From: Pempheris klunzingeri
Lineage: Eukaryota > Chordata > Actinopteri > Acropomatiformes > Pempheridae
DNA: 64,000 bases
Direction: 5' to 3'
Assembly (NCBI RefSeq): GCF_042242105.1
Contig: NC_092014.1
Location: 13,458,374 to 13,522,373, forward strand
Below are positions 1 to 16,614 of this stretch, piece after piece. A model generated the notes under the pieces. The model was not told the origin of the DNA and did no database searches. It saw only the letters and a program-made list of their open reading frames with translations. Within the stretch, counting starts at the first letter, position 1, and each line of letters starts with the position of its first letter. Position numbers and translations under genes: made by a program.

Positions 1-3000
1 GTATTGGGATTTTGAAGGTGCTGTGAACTTCTGCAGAGAGATAAAAGAAACAAAAAACAGCTCACATCTCATAAAAAAGAAAACTCTCTTGCTCAGACAC
101 ACTCATAGATATTTTTCTGCTTTCTCTACAAGCTATTGATTTGTTCCTGTTCTTTAAAAGAGGCGCCTTGTGCTCTACCAGTCTCTTTTGAGGGTACACC
201 AGAAATTTACATATGCACCAACAGTATTTAGCTCATCCCCTTTGTTGCATTTTGTTCCTTGTTGTTGTGTCCCCCTCGCGTTGGTCTTAGCACCAGCTGT
301 TTCTTTTTCTGCAGACTCTTATTTACATGATTTGTTTAATCCCCTGCTCAGATCTGATTCTTATTTCTGGCATTCATGTTGTTTGGATTTTCCTTTTGTT
401 CTCTTTTATACCAGGGACTGTTTCACAAAGTGCCTTATTTACCTCAGTTCAGTGGCTGGTCTGCAGAGTGTATGCTCCTCTTTTATTTTGCTCTTTAGTG
501 ATTTCCAACCAGCACATTTAATGCTGCAAAGCTTGAGCGAAGTTAATGTTGAACCAAAAAAAACAAAAGAGGAGGGTTGAATGTGTTGCTAGCATAGGTG
601 AATTGTGTCACTAGAGTACACTGAGCAGCTGTTAGAGAGGTGATGCCTTGCAGATGTAACACCAGCAATCCTCTTGAGGAATCTATAAACAAAGCTGATC
701 TTGGTGCCAGTCTCTATTTATCCGTGTGTCCATGTTTGTGTGCATGTATGCGCGTGCATTTGTCCAGAGGGCTTTTCCAATTCGTCTTCTCTCTCTGTGA
801 CTCTCAATCAGCCTTTAAAAGCCACTCAAGTGACACAAGGTCAGAATTATCTCAGAACTAATTTGTCTTCCATTTTAAAGGCCAAATTAGCATTTAAAGA
901 CTAAATGAGTTTACATCATTCAGTAGTGCCTACTCTCCACTGCTCTTCACACATTACCTGAAATATTTTTAGAAAAAAAAACGTGCAAATGTATATAAAT
1001 ATTCTGTCTGAAAAAAGACGTGTAAAGGCAAAACAAAAAACTGCAAAACATGTCAGATATTTCCTGCTGACCAAGCACACTGCCATGCTTTACATTTTTG
1101 TTCTCGCTCTCTTTTTCCCTCTGAACGCTTGTGTGAAGTGTAAATCACGACTCCTCTCTGCAGCAGGCTTATATTTAGCTCCTCGTTCCAATTGTCACTC
1201 TTTTTTTTTTTTTTTATTGTTTTTGCAACTCTGTGTCATAACTTTGGTTCCTGTTTTTAACTCTGGCTCCTTCTCCCTGTCACTTGTGTATTTTTGTTGT
1301 TTCTCTTTTTCTCACAAGGATGTTCTCCCGTCTATTTGTCTCTTCTTAACGTAAACATCCAGTCAGGATGGTTTTAAGCACCAAATTCTCATGACCTTGA
1401 CAATTAGAGAGTTGTCAAGTTGCCATGTGATTCAGTCATGTAAGTTCAACAGACAGTCCAGAGTGCAAAGACTTTCTTGTAACAGGACCTTATTTCATTT
1501 AATTTAATTAGCATGATGAAAACAGTATACAATAAAATCCCCAAAAATGAGTAAAATTAATTATTTTTTGAAAAAGGATAAACAAGGTCAAAAAACAGAG
1601 CCTTACACCTTCCCTACCAAGTTCAAACAAGCAATAAATAGACAAATAACTTTAGGTTATATTATTTCAAGTCTAGCACAGTGCACTACTCACATTCCCA
1701 TGCACACTGAAAGAGTTATATCATTCCTGCTGTATATACCGGCTACAAAGAGATCTCCTCCTGGCGAGACTCCAATGCAAACCCCAATTCATGCTTGCCA
1801 CATCCATGTTCTCACCAGTGTCAGTATGATGTTAATTTTGTCATCTGCCCAGGACCCCTGCACACACACCTCCCAAAATGTGTTACTATGTGTACACATG
1901 ACTGTACACATTACAAACGCATCAACTGAACATGTGCCAAAGAAGTAGACTAGAATCTTGCATACGCACACCCCCGACTCTTTTATGTATCGAAGCTGTG
2001 TGCATTCACTGCGACTATGTAAGTCCTCTGCTGTCTGTGTCTGTATTGAAGTATGAACAAATCTGAAGACGCTGGCGACTAAATCCTCTGTGCTCATTCT
2101 TAAGATCACCCAAAGCTAATATGAGGCTTCAGCTGTCTGAGATAAACAAACCAAGTCTGTATCTTCTAAAGGTGCAGCGTGAAATTCAGCAAGGAAACTG
2201 CTGCAATGAGGGATATAGTAATGCAAAGAGGGAATTTCCTACTTAAAATATATACTGGAATTACTGTACTAGAGGATTCCCACTTGATTTGTCTAACTGT
2301 GACTGCTGAAGCCTCAAATTAAGTTCACCTGAAGCATTTTTGCACAGAACAAGGATTATGGATTTTGTCACCCATCTTTAGGAAGGGATTGCTCCAGGGC
2401 CAGTATTGGCAGGAGAAATAATTACAATGACCTATATGTCGTTCAATGTACATATAGGCATGTGACTATTGTATTACTGAAAGACATGCTTTAAAAAGTA
2501 GAAAATACTTGTTAAAAATCCTCATGAATACAAACAAAATCTACAAAAAGAAGAAGAAAAAAAGACTAAAAAAATTGAAAAAGAAACTAACAATATGTAA
2601 TATATGTAGGCTACTGGCTGTAGCATGGTGTGGTAACGTGAAGACCACATAGTTAAGGGGTGACAACAAATGTATTTAAGACCGATTACATATCTAACTC
2701 ATACCCTGCTAAAAATACTTTGTAAATCTGATACACTTGAGGTTTTGTTGAGTCAGACATTTTGAAGATGTTGTGGTATTGCTGCATTAGAACACCGATC
2801 ATTTGTACACAGAGTCTACGTGTTCCTGTTATTTTGTCCACCCCGTACCTGTCCATATTGCTCCATATTAGAAGAAGAAAATAGTTTTATGGAACAATAC
2901 TTAAACAGCAGGCACTCCCTGTTTACCTTATCAGTCGGATGAGGTTTGTGACACATGGCTAAAATAGTAAGTGTGTACAGCACAGAAATCCATGGATAGT

Positions 3001-5194
3001 TAGTTTACTGTATTTTTCTGTGAACAACCTACTTTTTGAAGAACCAGCTAACAAAAACTGAAGGGATAATCCTCCCTATCTCTATGGACCAGCCTTCCAT
3101 GGTATGAATTATTCCTCACATTGAATTTTCCATGGTAATTCAGGCATAGTTTGGTTGCTGCTGGACGGAATATTTTTATTTATGCGATCATTATTATGAA
3201 TATTGCTGTCAAATGATGTTTTGTTATTCAGGAAATTGGAATCCCCCATCTGAACTGCCTCAGAGCCGTATGTAAAATGTGATTTGGCACAGCTCAGACT
3301 GAGATGTCCCGCAGGCTTTCACCTCACCCTCTCACATGCTGCTGGTCAAATAGAGGCTTTGTTTGGCTGCCTCTCTCAATTGATTCCTTTCTTTCTTCTC
3401 GTTTTTTTCTTGTGAAGGCGGCCAGATCATTGCATATGCATCAGATATTTTTGGAGGCTAAATGCTGATGAGCTTATGGAGAAAATGACCTTTTAAAATA
3501 CAAAGATCATACAACAGAGCCTGTGACAAGAAGTTGCTTGGTAACTCAGCGGCTTGAACTAGAACAATACCATACCACTGACTTGTATGCAGCACACAGT
3601 GAAGGCCTGAACATACAAGGATCTGTAAGATGCAAATGCAAAAGTCTTTAATATTTTTGAGTTGCATGTCCTTATTTTTCATATTTTTGATAATCCTGTA
3701 GCTGCAATCTTCTGTAGCTCACCACCCAACTACATACTGATTCATCAGCTCCTGCTTCTAGCCTACTCACCACAGGATCATCAGTTAATTTAAATATATT
3801 AACTAACTTATGGTTGGTATCGTATTGTTGGTATGGTATTGTAACTCTTCAGCTAAATGAGGAAATTAGTTTGAACCTGTTTGCATATTGCAGGACAGTT
3901 CCCTGCCTATTTAGATTGTGACCCCATTTAAACAAAGCGATGTCGACTTGCCATCTCATAGGTTATTTAGCTGTAGTGGAGACAAGTTGTGAGCATTGAA
4001 CCAAATAATGCCTTGTCCATATCAGATTGTTTCTTACATGATTTGCATCTTTTAGTTGTTGTAAGACTTTTTCTCTGTTAACTGCAAATTCAGCCAAATC
4101 ATCTCATATCATGAAAAATGACATTTTCAGCACTGTCAAGTTACAGTTGTTCAACTCTTTGTTTCACCAACTTGCTTTCTATCGATTCCTCCTACTCCTT
4201 CCCTCTCCTTCATCCCTCCATCCTTTACTCGCTCTAATTCCGGGCTCTGCAGTGACAACCCCAAGCCCATCTCATGCATCAGCTGTCAGGCCAGGATTCG
4301 TCACCGGCGGGGGGTGGGAGGAGGGGGGCTGGAAGAGTGAGATATCTCACCGCCTGAACATCTTGACTTGGAATTTATGCTGATGATGACTCCAATTGCC
4401 CTCTAGCGATCCTTCTGTTGACTCTTCGCTGGAGCGTGTAGTCTTCCAACATCGGCATGATTATGATCTTGCTGTGGTCTACTGTCTCTCTCTCTCTCTC
4501 TCTCGTTCTGTCTCTATTTCTCTTTCACTCTCTCGCTGTCCTCGCTTTTGTTAAAAAGACTTCTGGGTCACAATTATCTCTGAAAGAGATTTTGCAAACT
4601 TGCCTTTCTCCCTTTGATTCTGCCTTTCAGCAGTTTACTGTCACATCAGGGCAAAAGATTAAAAAAAAGTAATGGATTAATTACTTTGCTCTCAGAAGTA
4701 ATTGATTGTTCTGGCTTTGAAAGGTATTCTCTCCATTGTACAAACCTTTATTTACAGTTACCCCTTTCATCTTGCACTGAAATCGCTCCAATTCCCCAAG
4801 GAAGTACATTTAATGGCTACACCAAGAGCTGAACCAGAGAAATAGCTTGAGATTTGGGGAAAAACATCTATTCACTTTCTTGCTGAAAGTTACACGAGTG
4901 GATCAACACCACTCTCATATATGTCATATATCTCATAATTAGCTTAGCTCAGTTTTAAAAAAAAAAAAAAGAGGGAAACTGCAAGCCTGCATCTGTCCAA
5001 ACACAAGGAAATCTGACCACCAGAGCCTTTAGATCTCATTTAACTCTTGGCCAGAAAGCAAATAATGTCATAGTATTCCTCTATATTCAAGCTATATGCT
5101 AGCCTGGGGTTCGGCACAACATGAAGAGTGTACTACGTCATGATGAATACATGTCCTCTTTAGCTTTTGCTCTATTTTTTTCTCTCGCTCACAG
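1..5194. other. Non-coding stretch, probably intron or 5' part of the doc2-like gene
   Basis: No exon, RNA gene or transposon could be supported here. The open frames are short, lack family resemblance and sit in AT-rich or simple sequence. Because the first recognisable exon at 5195 begins inside the C2B domain, upstream exons of the same gene must lie to the left, so this is most simply intron. I looked for the exon coding the first strands of C2B, just before the Asp-Pro-Tyr-Val-Lys motif, and did not find it. A CT-rich run lies at about 4483-4535. Confidence 0.5.
4483..4535. repeat. CT-rich simple repeat
   Basis: A run of (TC)n followed by interrupted CT-rich sequence. It is low-complexity DNA and accounts for the Ser/Leu-rich open frame that crosses it. 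Confidence 0.7.
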
Positions 5195-9338
<4,144 letters not shown>

Positions 9339-9366
9339 ATTACACAAGACATTCATGCATACAAAG

Positions 9367-9398
<32 letters not shown>

Positions 9399-9410
9399 AC
9401 ACACACACTG
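9367..9410. repeat. (CA)n microsatellite
   Basis: A CA dinucleotide run with one CATA interruption, 30 bp after the doc2-like stop codon and so probably in its 3' UTR. Confidence 0.9.
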
Positions 9411-10041
9411 AAAGATGGTTGATAATAGAAACCAAGTAAAGGAGTAACAAGAGCGAAGGATAAAACATGCAATAATAATATTAATAATGATGAAAATTAA
9501 ATCTGTCATATAACACCAATAATTACAAGTATTAGTATATGATATTCATACTAATATTAGTGATGGTGATAATGTGTAATACATTTTTTCAAAATGTATT
9601 TTTTTCTAAAGTTAAACCAAATTGTGACGATGTCCTCATTAAAGTGTTGTCGTAATGAAACAATACCCACAAAATTGTGCTTTAGACCTATCTGTATTGT
9701 GGAAGTTGCTCATGTTCCGTCATTCAAATTTACACCCAATGAAGAGATCTGAGACTAATGTACTCAAAACTCATTCAGTGAAAGGGGCCAAAAGTATGCG
9801 CACCCTAGTGACTCATAATGTGGCATATAGTTACAAGAGCGGGGATGTTATAACGGGGTGATTAAGTATTTTAGTGGTTGTTGATCTGATGCAAAGCAAC
9901 ACCATATTATAAAGCACAAAATGATCCATATGTTGGATTTGTACCTTTACCGTTTCAGTGTTCTTGTTCTTATGTCTTTCATTGTCTGTGGTGGCTTTCT
10001 ATACACCTTCATATCAGACATGAACGTGTCAGTGTATGTGC

Positions 10042-10042
<1 letters not shown>

Positions 10043-10082
<40 letters not shown>
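10043..10082. repeat. (GT)n microsatellite
   Basis: About 20 uninterrupted GT units, followed by a degenerate GT-rich tail to about 10100. Confidence 0.9.
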
Positions 10083-10085
<3 letters not shown>

Positions 10086-12387
10086 GTGTGTATGTGTGCA
10101 TGAGGGCTATGAGAATATGAGTGCCTACATTTTCTGTCTGTGCAGTGTGTGTCTGTCCTCATTTACGTCATTCCCCATTCAAAATGTCTCCGTCCAACTC
10201 CAGAAGCACAGAGGTGTGAAGAAATAATAACAAAGGACAAGAAAGACACATACAAGAGAGAAATCCTCCACCACCGCCACCACCCCAGGCCTCAGTGGTG
10301 TGAGTGTTCCTGCTGGAGGACACTGACAAGCTGTCAATCATGTGTGCCAGATCGTTGCCATCTCCTTCTCGCATTGCCAGATGGTCAAAGAGCAACTTTA
10401 AGAATGGAATATATCTTGATACGTAAACCCCAGACCACTCTTTTTCACTTTCCTAATGAAAAGTTTGTGTTTGCTGCAGGCAGAACAGATATTGCTTTTG
10501 GAGGTACTGTTTGTACCTTCACTTTGCTGAAGCATTATGAACCAGGATCCAAGCAGGTTTATCTCAGTGAGTCCAATTCTACTTAAACAGAGTCCCAGAT
10601 GATGTAACATTTTCTCCCTGCAGTATAACTTTAGAGCAGTAATATATCAATTGGACAGTCCAGCATTCGGTTGGTCCTGTTGTCTGATTTATGTGGATAA
10701 GTCTGGCCAAATCTTGAAAATCTCCCCTAATCCGCCTTTTACACCCTCAGACACAGTCCTTAAAAGGATCTAAAAAAGCATGTAAAAGAAATTTGGCTCA
10801 AATCTATCATCAACCATCAGAGGGAGTCATTGATGTGAGCATTGTTGCATTCATCCCATTACTTCTGACCTATTGAATACCAGGTCTATAGTGGCACATA
10901 TGTCACTATGTCACTATGACTCCTGTGTCCATGTCTGTGGCACAGGGTTGCCTGCTGAGATAAACTGTGTGCAGCTAGCAGAAATATAGACACAGGGAAT
11001 GGACCCCCCCTCTTACAATTTAACCTCAGGAGGTAAAATGGAATGACACTCTGCTTGGACACACATTTGTCGGCAGGGGACATTGGATAATCACAGGCCA
11101 GGATCCAAGATATTGAAAAACTACACTTGATTGCACACTTGACCTACACGCATGTTGTGTCTCTGTGCACATCTGTACAAGGTTTACGTGTCTGACAGTT
11201 AAAATGGGCTAGACTATCGCTGAGTTGTCTAAATGCCTGCCAGGATATCAAATGTACTCCCCTGGTTCATCTATTACTACGGCTCTGGCTATACAGTGGC
11301 TCACAAAAGCACACCCACAGTCGGTCAGTGGCCTCTGGGAGTTTTCTAACTGTTGAATCGATCCGGCTGCTCATATTCTTGGTGTCCTTCAACAACCTTG
11401 TGTCTCATTGTTGACTGCAAAAAATGGATCCTTCAGTGGTGAATTAGGTTTCGAATTAAAAGGGCTTGGGCATTATCAGAGCTTGGAACTAAAATGTGTG
11501 CTGTTACAGTAAGCTTAAACATGTTTGCAGATAGACCTTGAATGACTGTAACAAGAGGGTTGGGCGAGGATGGTGGGTTTATTTCTGTACTTTTTCTATG
11601 CACATCCAAACACAAAGCACGTCAGCAGTGAGATAATCAAACCAAACAACAACATTATCATGTTATCCAGGCATCAAAGATGCATTTCTGGGAATTCTCA
11701 GTACTCTGATTGGGGCTGGGCTCGGTGACAGTGATCTAATAGAGTTCACATTTCTGGCTGGATGATTGCTTATTCCTGTCTCTGGATCTGTTGGTTTTGT
11801 TTACAGTCACTGAATTTTCTGACTTCTGTCTATTGACCCTGCTTTGCTTACGTAATCATTTTATCTGCAATACAGCTGCATGTTTAGCAATCACATATCA
11901 GCTTGTATAATAGAGTGCAACCTTAGCTGATCATTCTGAACGCTGATGTGTTTACAGTCGATGCCATCCGTTCAGTTTCTTGCCATCAGTGTATATTTGT
12001 TTGTCTGTGAATACGATGATTCAGGGTATTTTTTGCTCAGTCGCTGCGCTTTACAAAGCAAGCTATTGATTTAAAAGAAAAAAAACAAAACCTTTACTGT
12101 CACAGATTTTGACATTTGTCTTCCTTAAATTGATATCAATGGTAATGATGCAGGAAGGCAGGGGAGAATGAGATGGGAATTCACTACTGCAGTTCCTGTG
12201 TATTCACTGTCAATGTCAATCTCACAGTATGGCTGCCATCCTGTGGTGGGTTCATGTAACTACTTCGCAAAATAAATTGAAGTTGTTTCAGTGGTCGTCT
12301 GTCTTCCTTTGAATGACGTGTGATCCACAGTGTGCTTAATTCCTCAAAAACACAAGACAGGCAGCCTTCGTGTTGTGGTAATATGTG

Positions 12388-12393
12388 TTTATT
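12388..12393 (-). promoter_or_regulatory. Candidate polyadenylation signal of serping1
   Basis: AATAAA on the minus strand (TTTATT on +), about 300 bases downstream of the serping1 stop. Position and strand fit; no cleavage site was verified. Confidence 0.4.
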
Positions 12394-12691
12394 TGTCATC
12401 AACTTTGAGAACAATCCACATCCAGGCCTGGTATATATGTTTTTGTGAGGGCAGCTGCTCACTTAAGTAACTACTTGATGCAATATGGATCTTTAATTTA
12501 TACTGTGCTATATGAAGTCCTCAAAAAAAAAGCAACTGAATTTTCATTCTGAAAAAAGCATAGTATGATAATTAAATGATTCAATTCTATGAGACAACCT
12601 TTGTGTGTGCCAAAGCTCATTTGCCTGTTACATTTCTACTCTTTCCTCTCCCTTTTCTGTGTCTGTTTGTGCCTTCCTTTCTCTCTCTCTC

Positions 12692-15600
12692 TCACGGGTC
12701 GGTCACTCTGCCAACAAAGAGTGGCACGTTGGCCTGGTCACTCCACAGCAGCATGATGAAAGGACGCAGGGCAGAGAAGGACGGGAAGGTGCGAGAGAAC
12801 GACAAAGTGGTGACGCCTCCTGCCTCAACTCCTTCCTCGGTCAGTGCGAGGAAGGCTCTGTGTCTGGCATCGTCCAGAACCACCTTCTCTGCGGGGTAGA
12901 GGCCACACAGGTTGGCGCCCTCGAAGAGTGACAGCAGTCCTGGTTGGGGAAAAGGGAGAGAAAAGATGGGAAAGATGATGGTTGGGAAAAAAGAAGGGAG
13001 GAAAGCAAAGAAAGTGGATCAGTGACAGGGAGATCAAAGAGCAGATGGGTAGACACATTTCACAAATGGGACTTAATGGCTGTCTACTTGCTGGTTGATT
13101 AACATGGGTGAACAAACCTAATTTCTTGATGACTAAGTTCATGTCTGGCTGGATATCCAGTTTGATTTGAGGCAGAGTGACCTCCACATGCTGTGGAGAT
13201 GTTGCTTTCATATGTTCTATCATTTGACGCACAGCTGTGTCCGTCATCTTCGCCTCCACCTGCTGCAGGTCATTCAATGAGCTGGTGCGAGGCAACAGGA
13301 TGTAAAGACTGCTGTCACCCGTAAGACCAAACCTCGCCACCTGTTGGCAAAACATAAAAATTCAGGTGTTGTATAGCTGTCTAACACTGTGTTCCTTCCT
13401 CAGACAAAACTGAAGTTGCATGTCTAGTCTAATGTAAAGAAAATATTGATAGTGCAACATGTAAAATGTTAATCTGAACTGAATCTTTTTCTTCTATTTG
13501 ATCTATTTCATCATTTGATCATCTATTCATCATGCTTCAAATTTTGGAGCTACAGTTTCCACGAGATGTAAAATAGGAGGTGTAAACAGGAAGTACAATG
13601 TTGCCATGGAGGCAATTAGTTAGCTGTGGGCTACAATCAGAGCCCTGTTTTTTCCCCCACATTTGTTTATATTTTGGCAAATTGGCATCATTACAAGCTT
13701 GAAGAATAAGCTATCAGCGGTTCCTGTTTTTCCCACATTTGTGCCCACACAAATGTGGTGTGCCCACATTCATTGCAAATGAATGTGGGCACAACTGTCG
13801 CTGGATTACTTTAACACTGAAGAAAATTTAAAAACATGATGAATCACAGGCAAGTTCTGAAACAATAAGGAGTGTTTTTTTTCTATAACTGCCAGGCGGA
13901 TTTATGAGCGTTAATTCACAATGGACATTAGAGAATGTGATATCATGAAAGAATGTAAGTCACAGTGAATATAAAAATGTGTGTTTCATGTCTGTGCAGT
14001 TAGGTTTGGGTGACTCTTAGAAGGAGTACGCTATTTGACGCAATTTACAGCAATCAGACACTAAAGGTTTTAAAGAAAGCAGGGTCTTTGCCTCACTCTC
14101 TCCCTGCAGACCCCCTTTAAACTCTCATCACAGTTTGAAAGCCTCTGCGGTGCAGTAAAGGAATGGGTTGGAAAAGACAGGTGTTGGCTGCTCCTTACAT
14201 TTGCCTTTAGCTCAGGAACAAACGACATGGCCACCATGTATCTTTCGTGATGAAGGAGCGGCACCTTTACCAGATCACCATTGAGTTTCGTGAAAAGACC
14301 TTTTTTGGGTTTCTCATTAAACTTGAACTTCCACTGACCTGAGACACAAATAGAGACAGCTTATTAGTTTCCACGTGCACATACACACACTTGCACACAC
14401 ACACACACACACATTACTGACCACTAAAGGAGACAGCGTTGAGCAGGATGAGCTGCGTGCTGGGTGACACGGAGTCCACCAGCTTTCTGATTTTATTGTT
14501 GGTTTTATTTGCCACCCAGCTGTTGATCATCTGAGTGTTTTCATCATCGGTTTCCAGCAGCCTGATGGGCTCGGCTTCATAGAACTGAATGGACTGGTTA
14601 GTAAAGGCCTCACTCAGATTCATTTCTGAGGAGGAGAACAAAGAGACCATGATGAGATACAGAGGCTGTGAAGATGGTAGCTCTGTTTGAATCTCTGCAT
14701 CTATCTCCAACTGCTTTTAACTTAATGGAGGAGCTATTTTGTGAGAGTGATGGTAATACGTGGGTTATAGTAGATCTGAGAAGCCATCTGCAAGGAGTTG
14801 GCCAGCTTCTCTCTCTGCTTCTTCATCTGGAAGTGAAGACAGTGGAAGTCATGAGGCACACAGACAGCCCTCTCAATGGCTCTGCGGGTGTCATCCCTCG
14901 CACCTGGATGAAGAAAAGACATAATATAGACAGAGTGTTATATGATAAAAACCACTGTTTTCTAACATATTTATGTAGTTAGGGCCTGAATATTTGGAAA
15001 ATGTCATGAATAAATACTTCTGAAAATAATCTATAGTTCCCAGGGTGGCGCTATGATGCATTTTAAACATTCTTTTAAACAGTGGAGGCACAGAAGAAGA
15101 TCAGCTATATGAAATTTTTTAACACATGGGCAATGCATGGTCTTTAATATAACCAGACTTTAAGAATATTTAAGAATAACTGATGATCATTAAATTGATT
15201 TAAAGAAACAGGAACTTGCTTCATACCTAACAACAAATGGGACAGTGCCCCGCTGATGCTGATAGGAGAAAACAGCAGGTTTCTAGAGGGATTTGATTCT
15301 CTGAAGTAAGAATACAGCTTCATGGAAAACTCTGCCATTGATTCCTGCACTATGGGTTCCCCTGTGCGACTGTCCTCATCCTGGCAGGGCTCCCATGCTG
15401 TGGTGAAGCCGTCGCACGAGAAGGGAACAACGGTAGGAGTAGCTGGAAGAGAGTTCAGCAGCTGCTTAAAAATGTATTTTGTAAATTGCTGTGAAATTGA
15501 ATGCTCAATTGGACCTTGCTGGTTTGCCATTCACCATAAAAAATGAATGGTTCCAAGTATAGAAAAAGTTGCCAAACCTACCTACAACAATAATGTATAC

Positions 15601-16614
15601 AGTGCTCATCTTCTTCCCCTCAGCAGATTCACATTGGTAAATTCCAGCATCTTCCATGACGGCATCTCTAAGTATGACGGTCTGATCATGGTCAAGCGGA
15701 TAAAGCAGCTCCACTCTCTCACCATCACCTGTTGATTCATCTCCAGTATTCAGCAGTGTCTTCTTGCCAACATCCATCTCTTTGAACCACAGTGCATTGG
15801 CCGTGACTTTGCTGGAAAATGGGAAATGGCACGGGAGTTGAAAGGTGGAGCCTTCATTAACCTTTATGGTATAGCCAATTGATGCTGTGGAGAGAGATGC
15901 AAACACTTCAAATCCAAGCTTTTTGTTGAATCTTACGTGTATCCATATTAAATATACCCAGCAAAATAATTGTACCCAAAATCTAAAATGTATGTAGGTC
16001 TATGTATGATGAAAGAAAAAGTGTGTATCTGTGTTTCCTACCATCAACTGTAACGTTGTACGCCCTCATCAGCTCCACATTGCTCTCCTTTACCAAACAC
16101 ACGTACTCGCCCTCATGTGCAGCAGTTATAGGGGATATAGCAAGAGACATGCCATTCTTCTTGACTGTAGCCGAGCCGGGCGACTGCGTACTTATATTTC
16201 TACCTGTATTCATAAAACAGTTCAAACTGAAAAGATATATCACTGTGCACATCTGCAATACAGTGAGAACAGTGGTAGTTATGGAAATATAATCAGACCA
16301 TTGAACTTCCAGGTGATGGCTGCTTCGGTGAAGTCGGTCTGAAATGAGAGACAGGGCAGCTCCAGAGTGGAGCCAGGTACCACCCGCAGATGTGTGCATG
16401 AGGAATGCTAAACAGAAACACAGTGTTAAACAAGCTGCCAAATTCAAGAGTCAACAAAGATAAGGTTTAAGCCCTTTGGTCGACTCACTAATGAATACTG
16501 ACGATGGTGGTAAACATGCTGCCTGAGCTATAAAGGGCTAACTCTATGTTTCTCTGGTATGTTTACCTCAAAAATGAGCTGCAGCAAGAGACAAAGTACA
16601 GCCAGCAGCCTCAT
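12692..16614 (-). CDS. serping1: Plasma protease C1 inhibitor with two N-terminal Ig-like domains
   Basis: A secreted serpin that in the family inhibits C1r, C1s, MASPs, kallikrein and factor XII. Ten coding exons on the minus strand: 16567-16614, 16299-16407, 16042-16203, 15582-15884, 15227-15442, 14760-14903, 14422-14625, 14199-14338, 13118-13340, 12692-12939. They total 1797 nt (598 aa), and every join keeps phase. Exon 1 codes a signal peptide (MRLLAVLCLLLQLIFE). Exons 2-3 form Ig domain 1 (ELPC...GEYVC) and exon 4 Ig domain 2 (QLPC...GIYQC). Exons 5-10 are the serpin fold: FSPISISGAL, NTGD-free helix region, NSWVANKTNNKI, LILLNAVSFSG. The reactive loop begins TEEGVEAGGVTTLSFSR and continues with Thr, so P1-P1' is Arg-Thr as in human C1 inhibitor. 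Cysteines matching the serpin-to-N-terminal disulfides are present (FSCDG...WEPC, FHCLH, NLCGL). Human SERPING1 has a mucin-like N-terminus instead of Ig domains; the Ig form is the fish type. The gene is divergent from tmem134. Confidence 0.93.
13733..13793. repeat. Two abutting perfect hairpins in a serping1 intron
   Basis: Hairpin 1 has an 11-bp stem (13733-13743 with 13748-13758, CCACATTTGTG) and a 4-nt loop. Hairpin 2 starts at the next base and has a 16-bp perfect stem (13759-13774 with 13778-13793, TGTGCCCACATTCATT) and a 3-nt loop. They lie in the 13341-14198 intron and share the CCCACATT motif. Their origin is unknown. Confidence 0.75.
14393..14413. repeat. (CA)n microsatellite in a serping1 intron
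   Basis: A short CA run, 9 bases from the exon ending at 14422, close to the donor side on the minus strand. Confidence 0.7.

Larger units (their letters stand above)
9339..12691. other. Probable doc2-like 3' UTR, then intergenic to the end of serping1
   Basis: Tail-to-tail intergenic region: the doc2-like gene ends at 9338 on + and serping1 ends at 12692 on -. It contains two dinucleotide microsatellites and a candidate serping1 polyadenylation signal. No further gene was recognised. The longest open frame (10140-10586) shows no family motif and overlaps low-complexity sequence on the other strand, so it was not called. Confidence 0.55.

Noticed and set aside
170-580. 136-codon open frame on +
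   Set aside because: Phe/Ser/Cys/Leu-rich translation of T-rich DNA without motifs; likely chance.
10140-10586. 148-codon open frame on +
   Set aside because: It overlaps low-complexity and repeat-flanked sequence, has no family motif, and no splice or start context supports it. A chance open frame or 3' UTR is more likely.
12825-13355. 176-codon open frame on the minus strand as one exon
   Set aside because: It reads through from the true serping1 exon (13118-13340) into the following intron. Human-like C1 inhibitor sequence resumes only after the acceptor at 12940.
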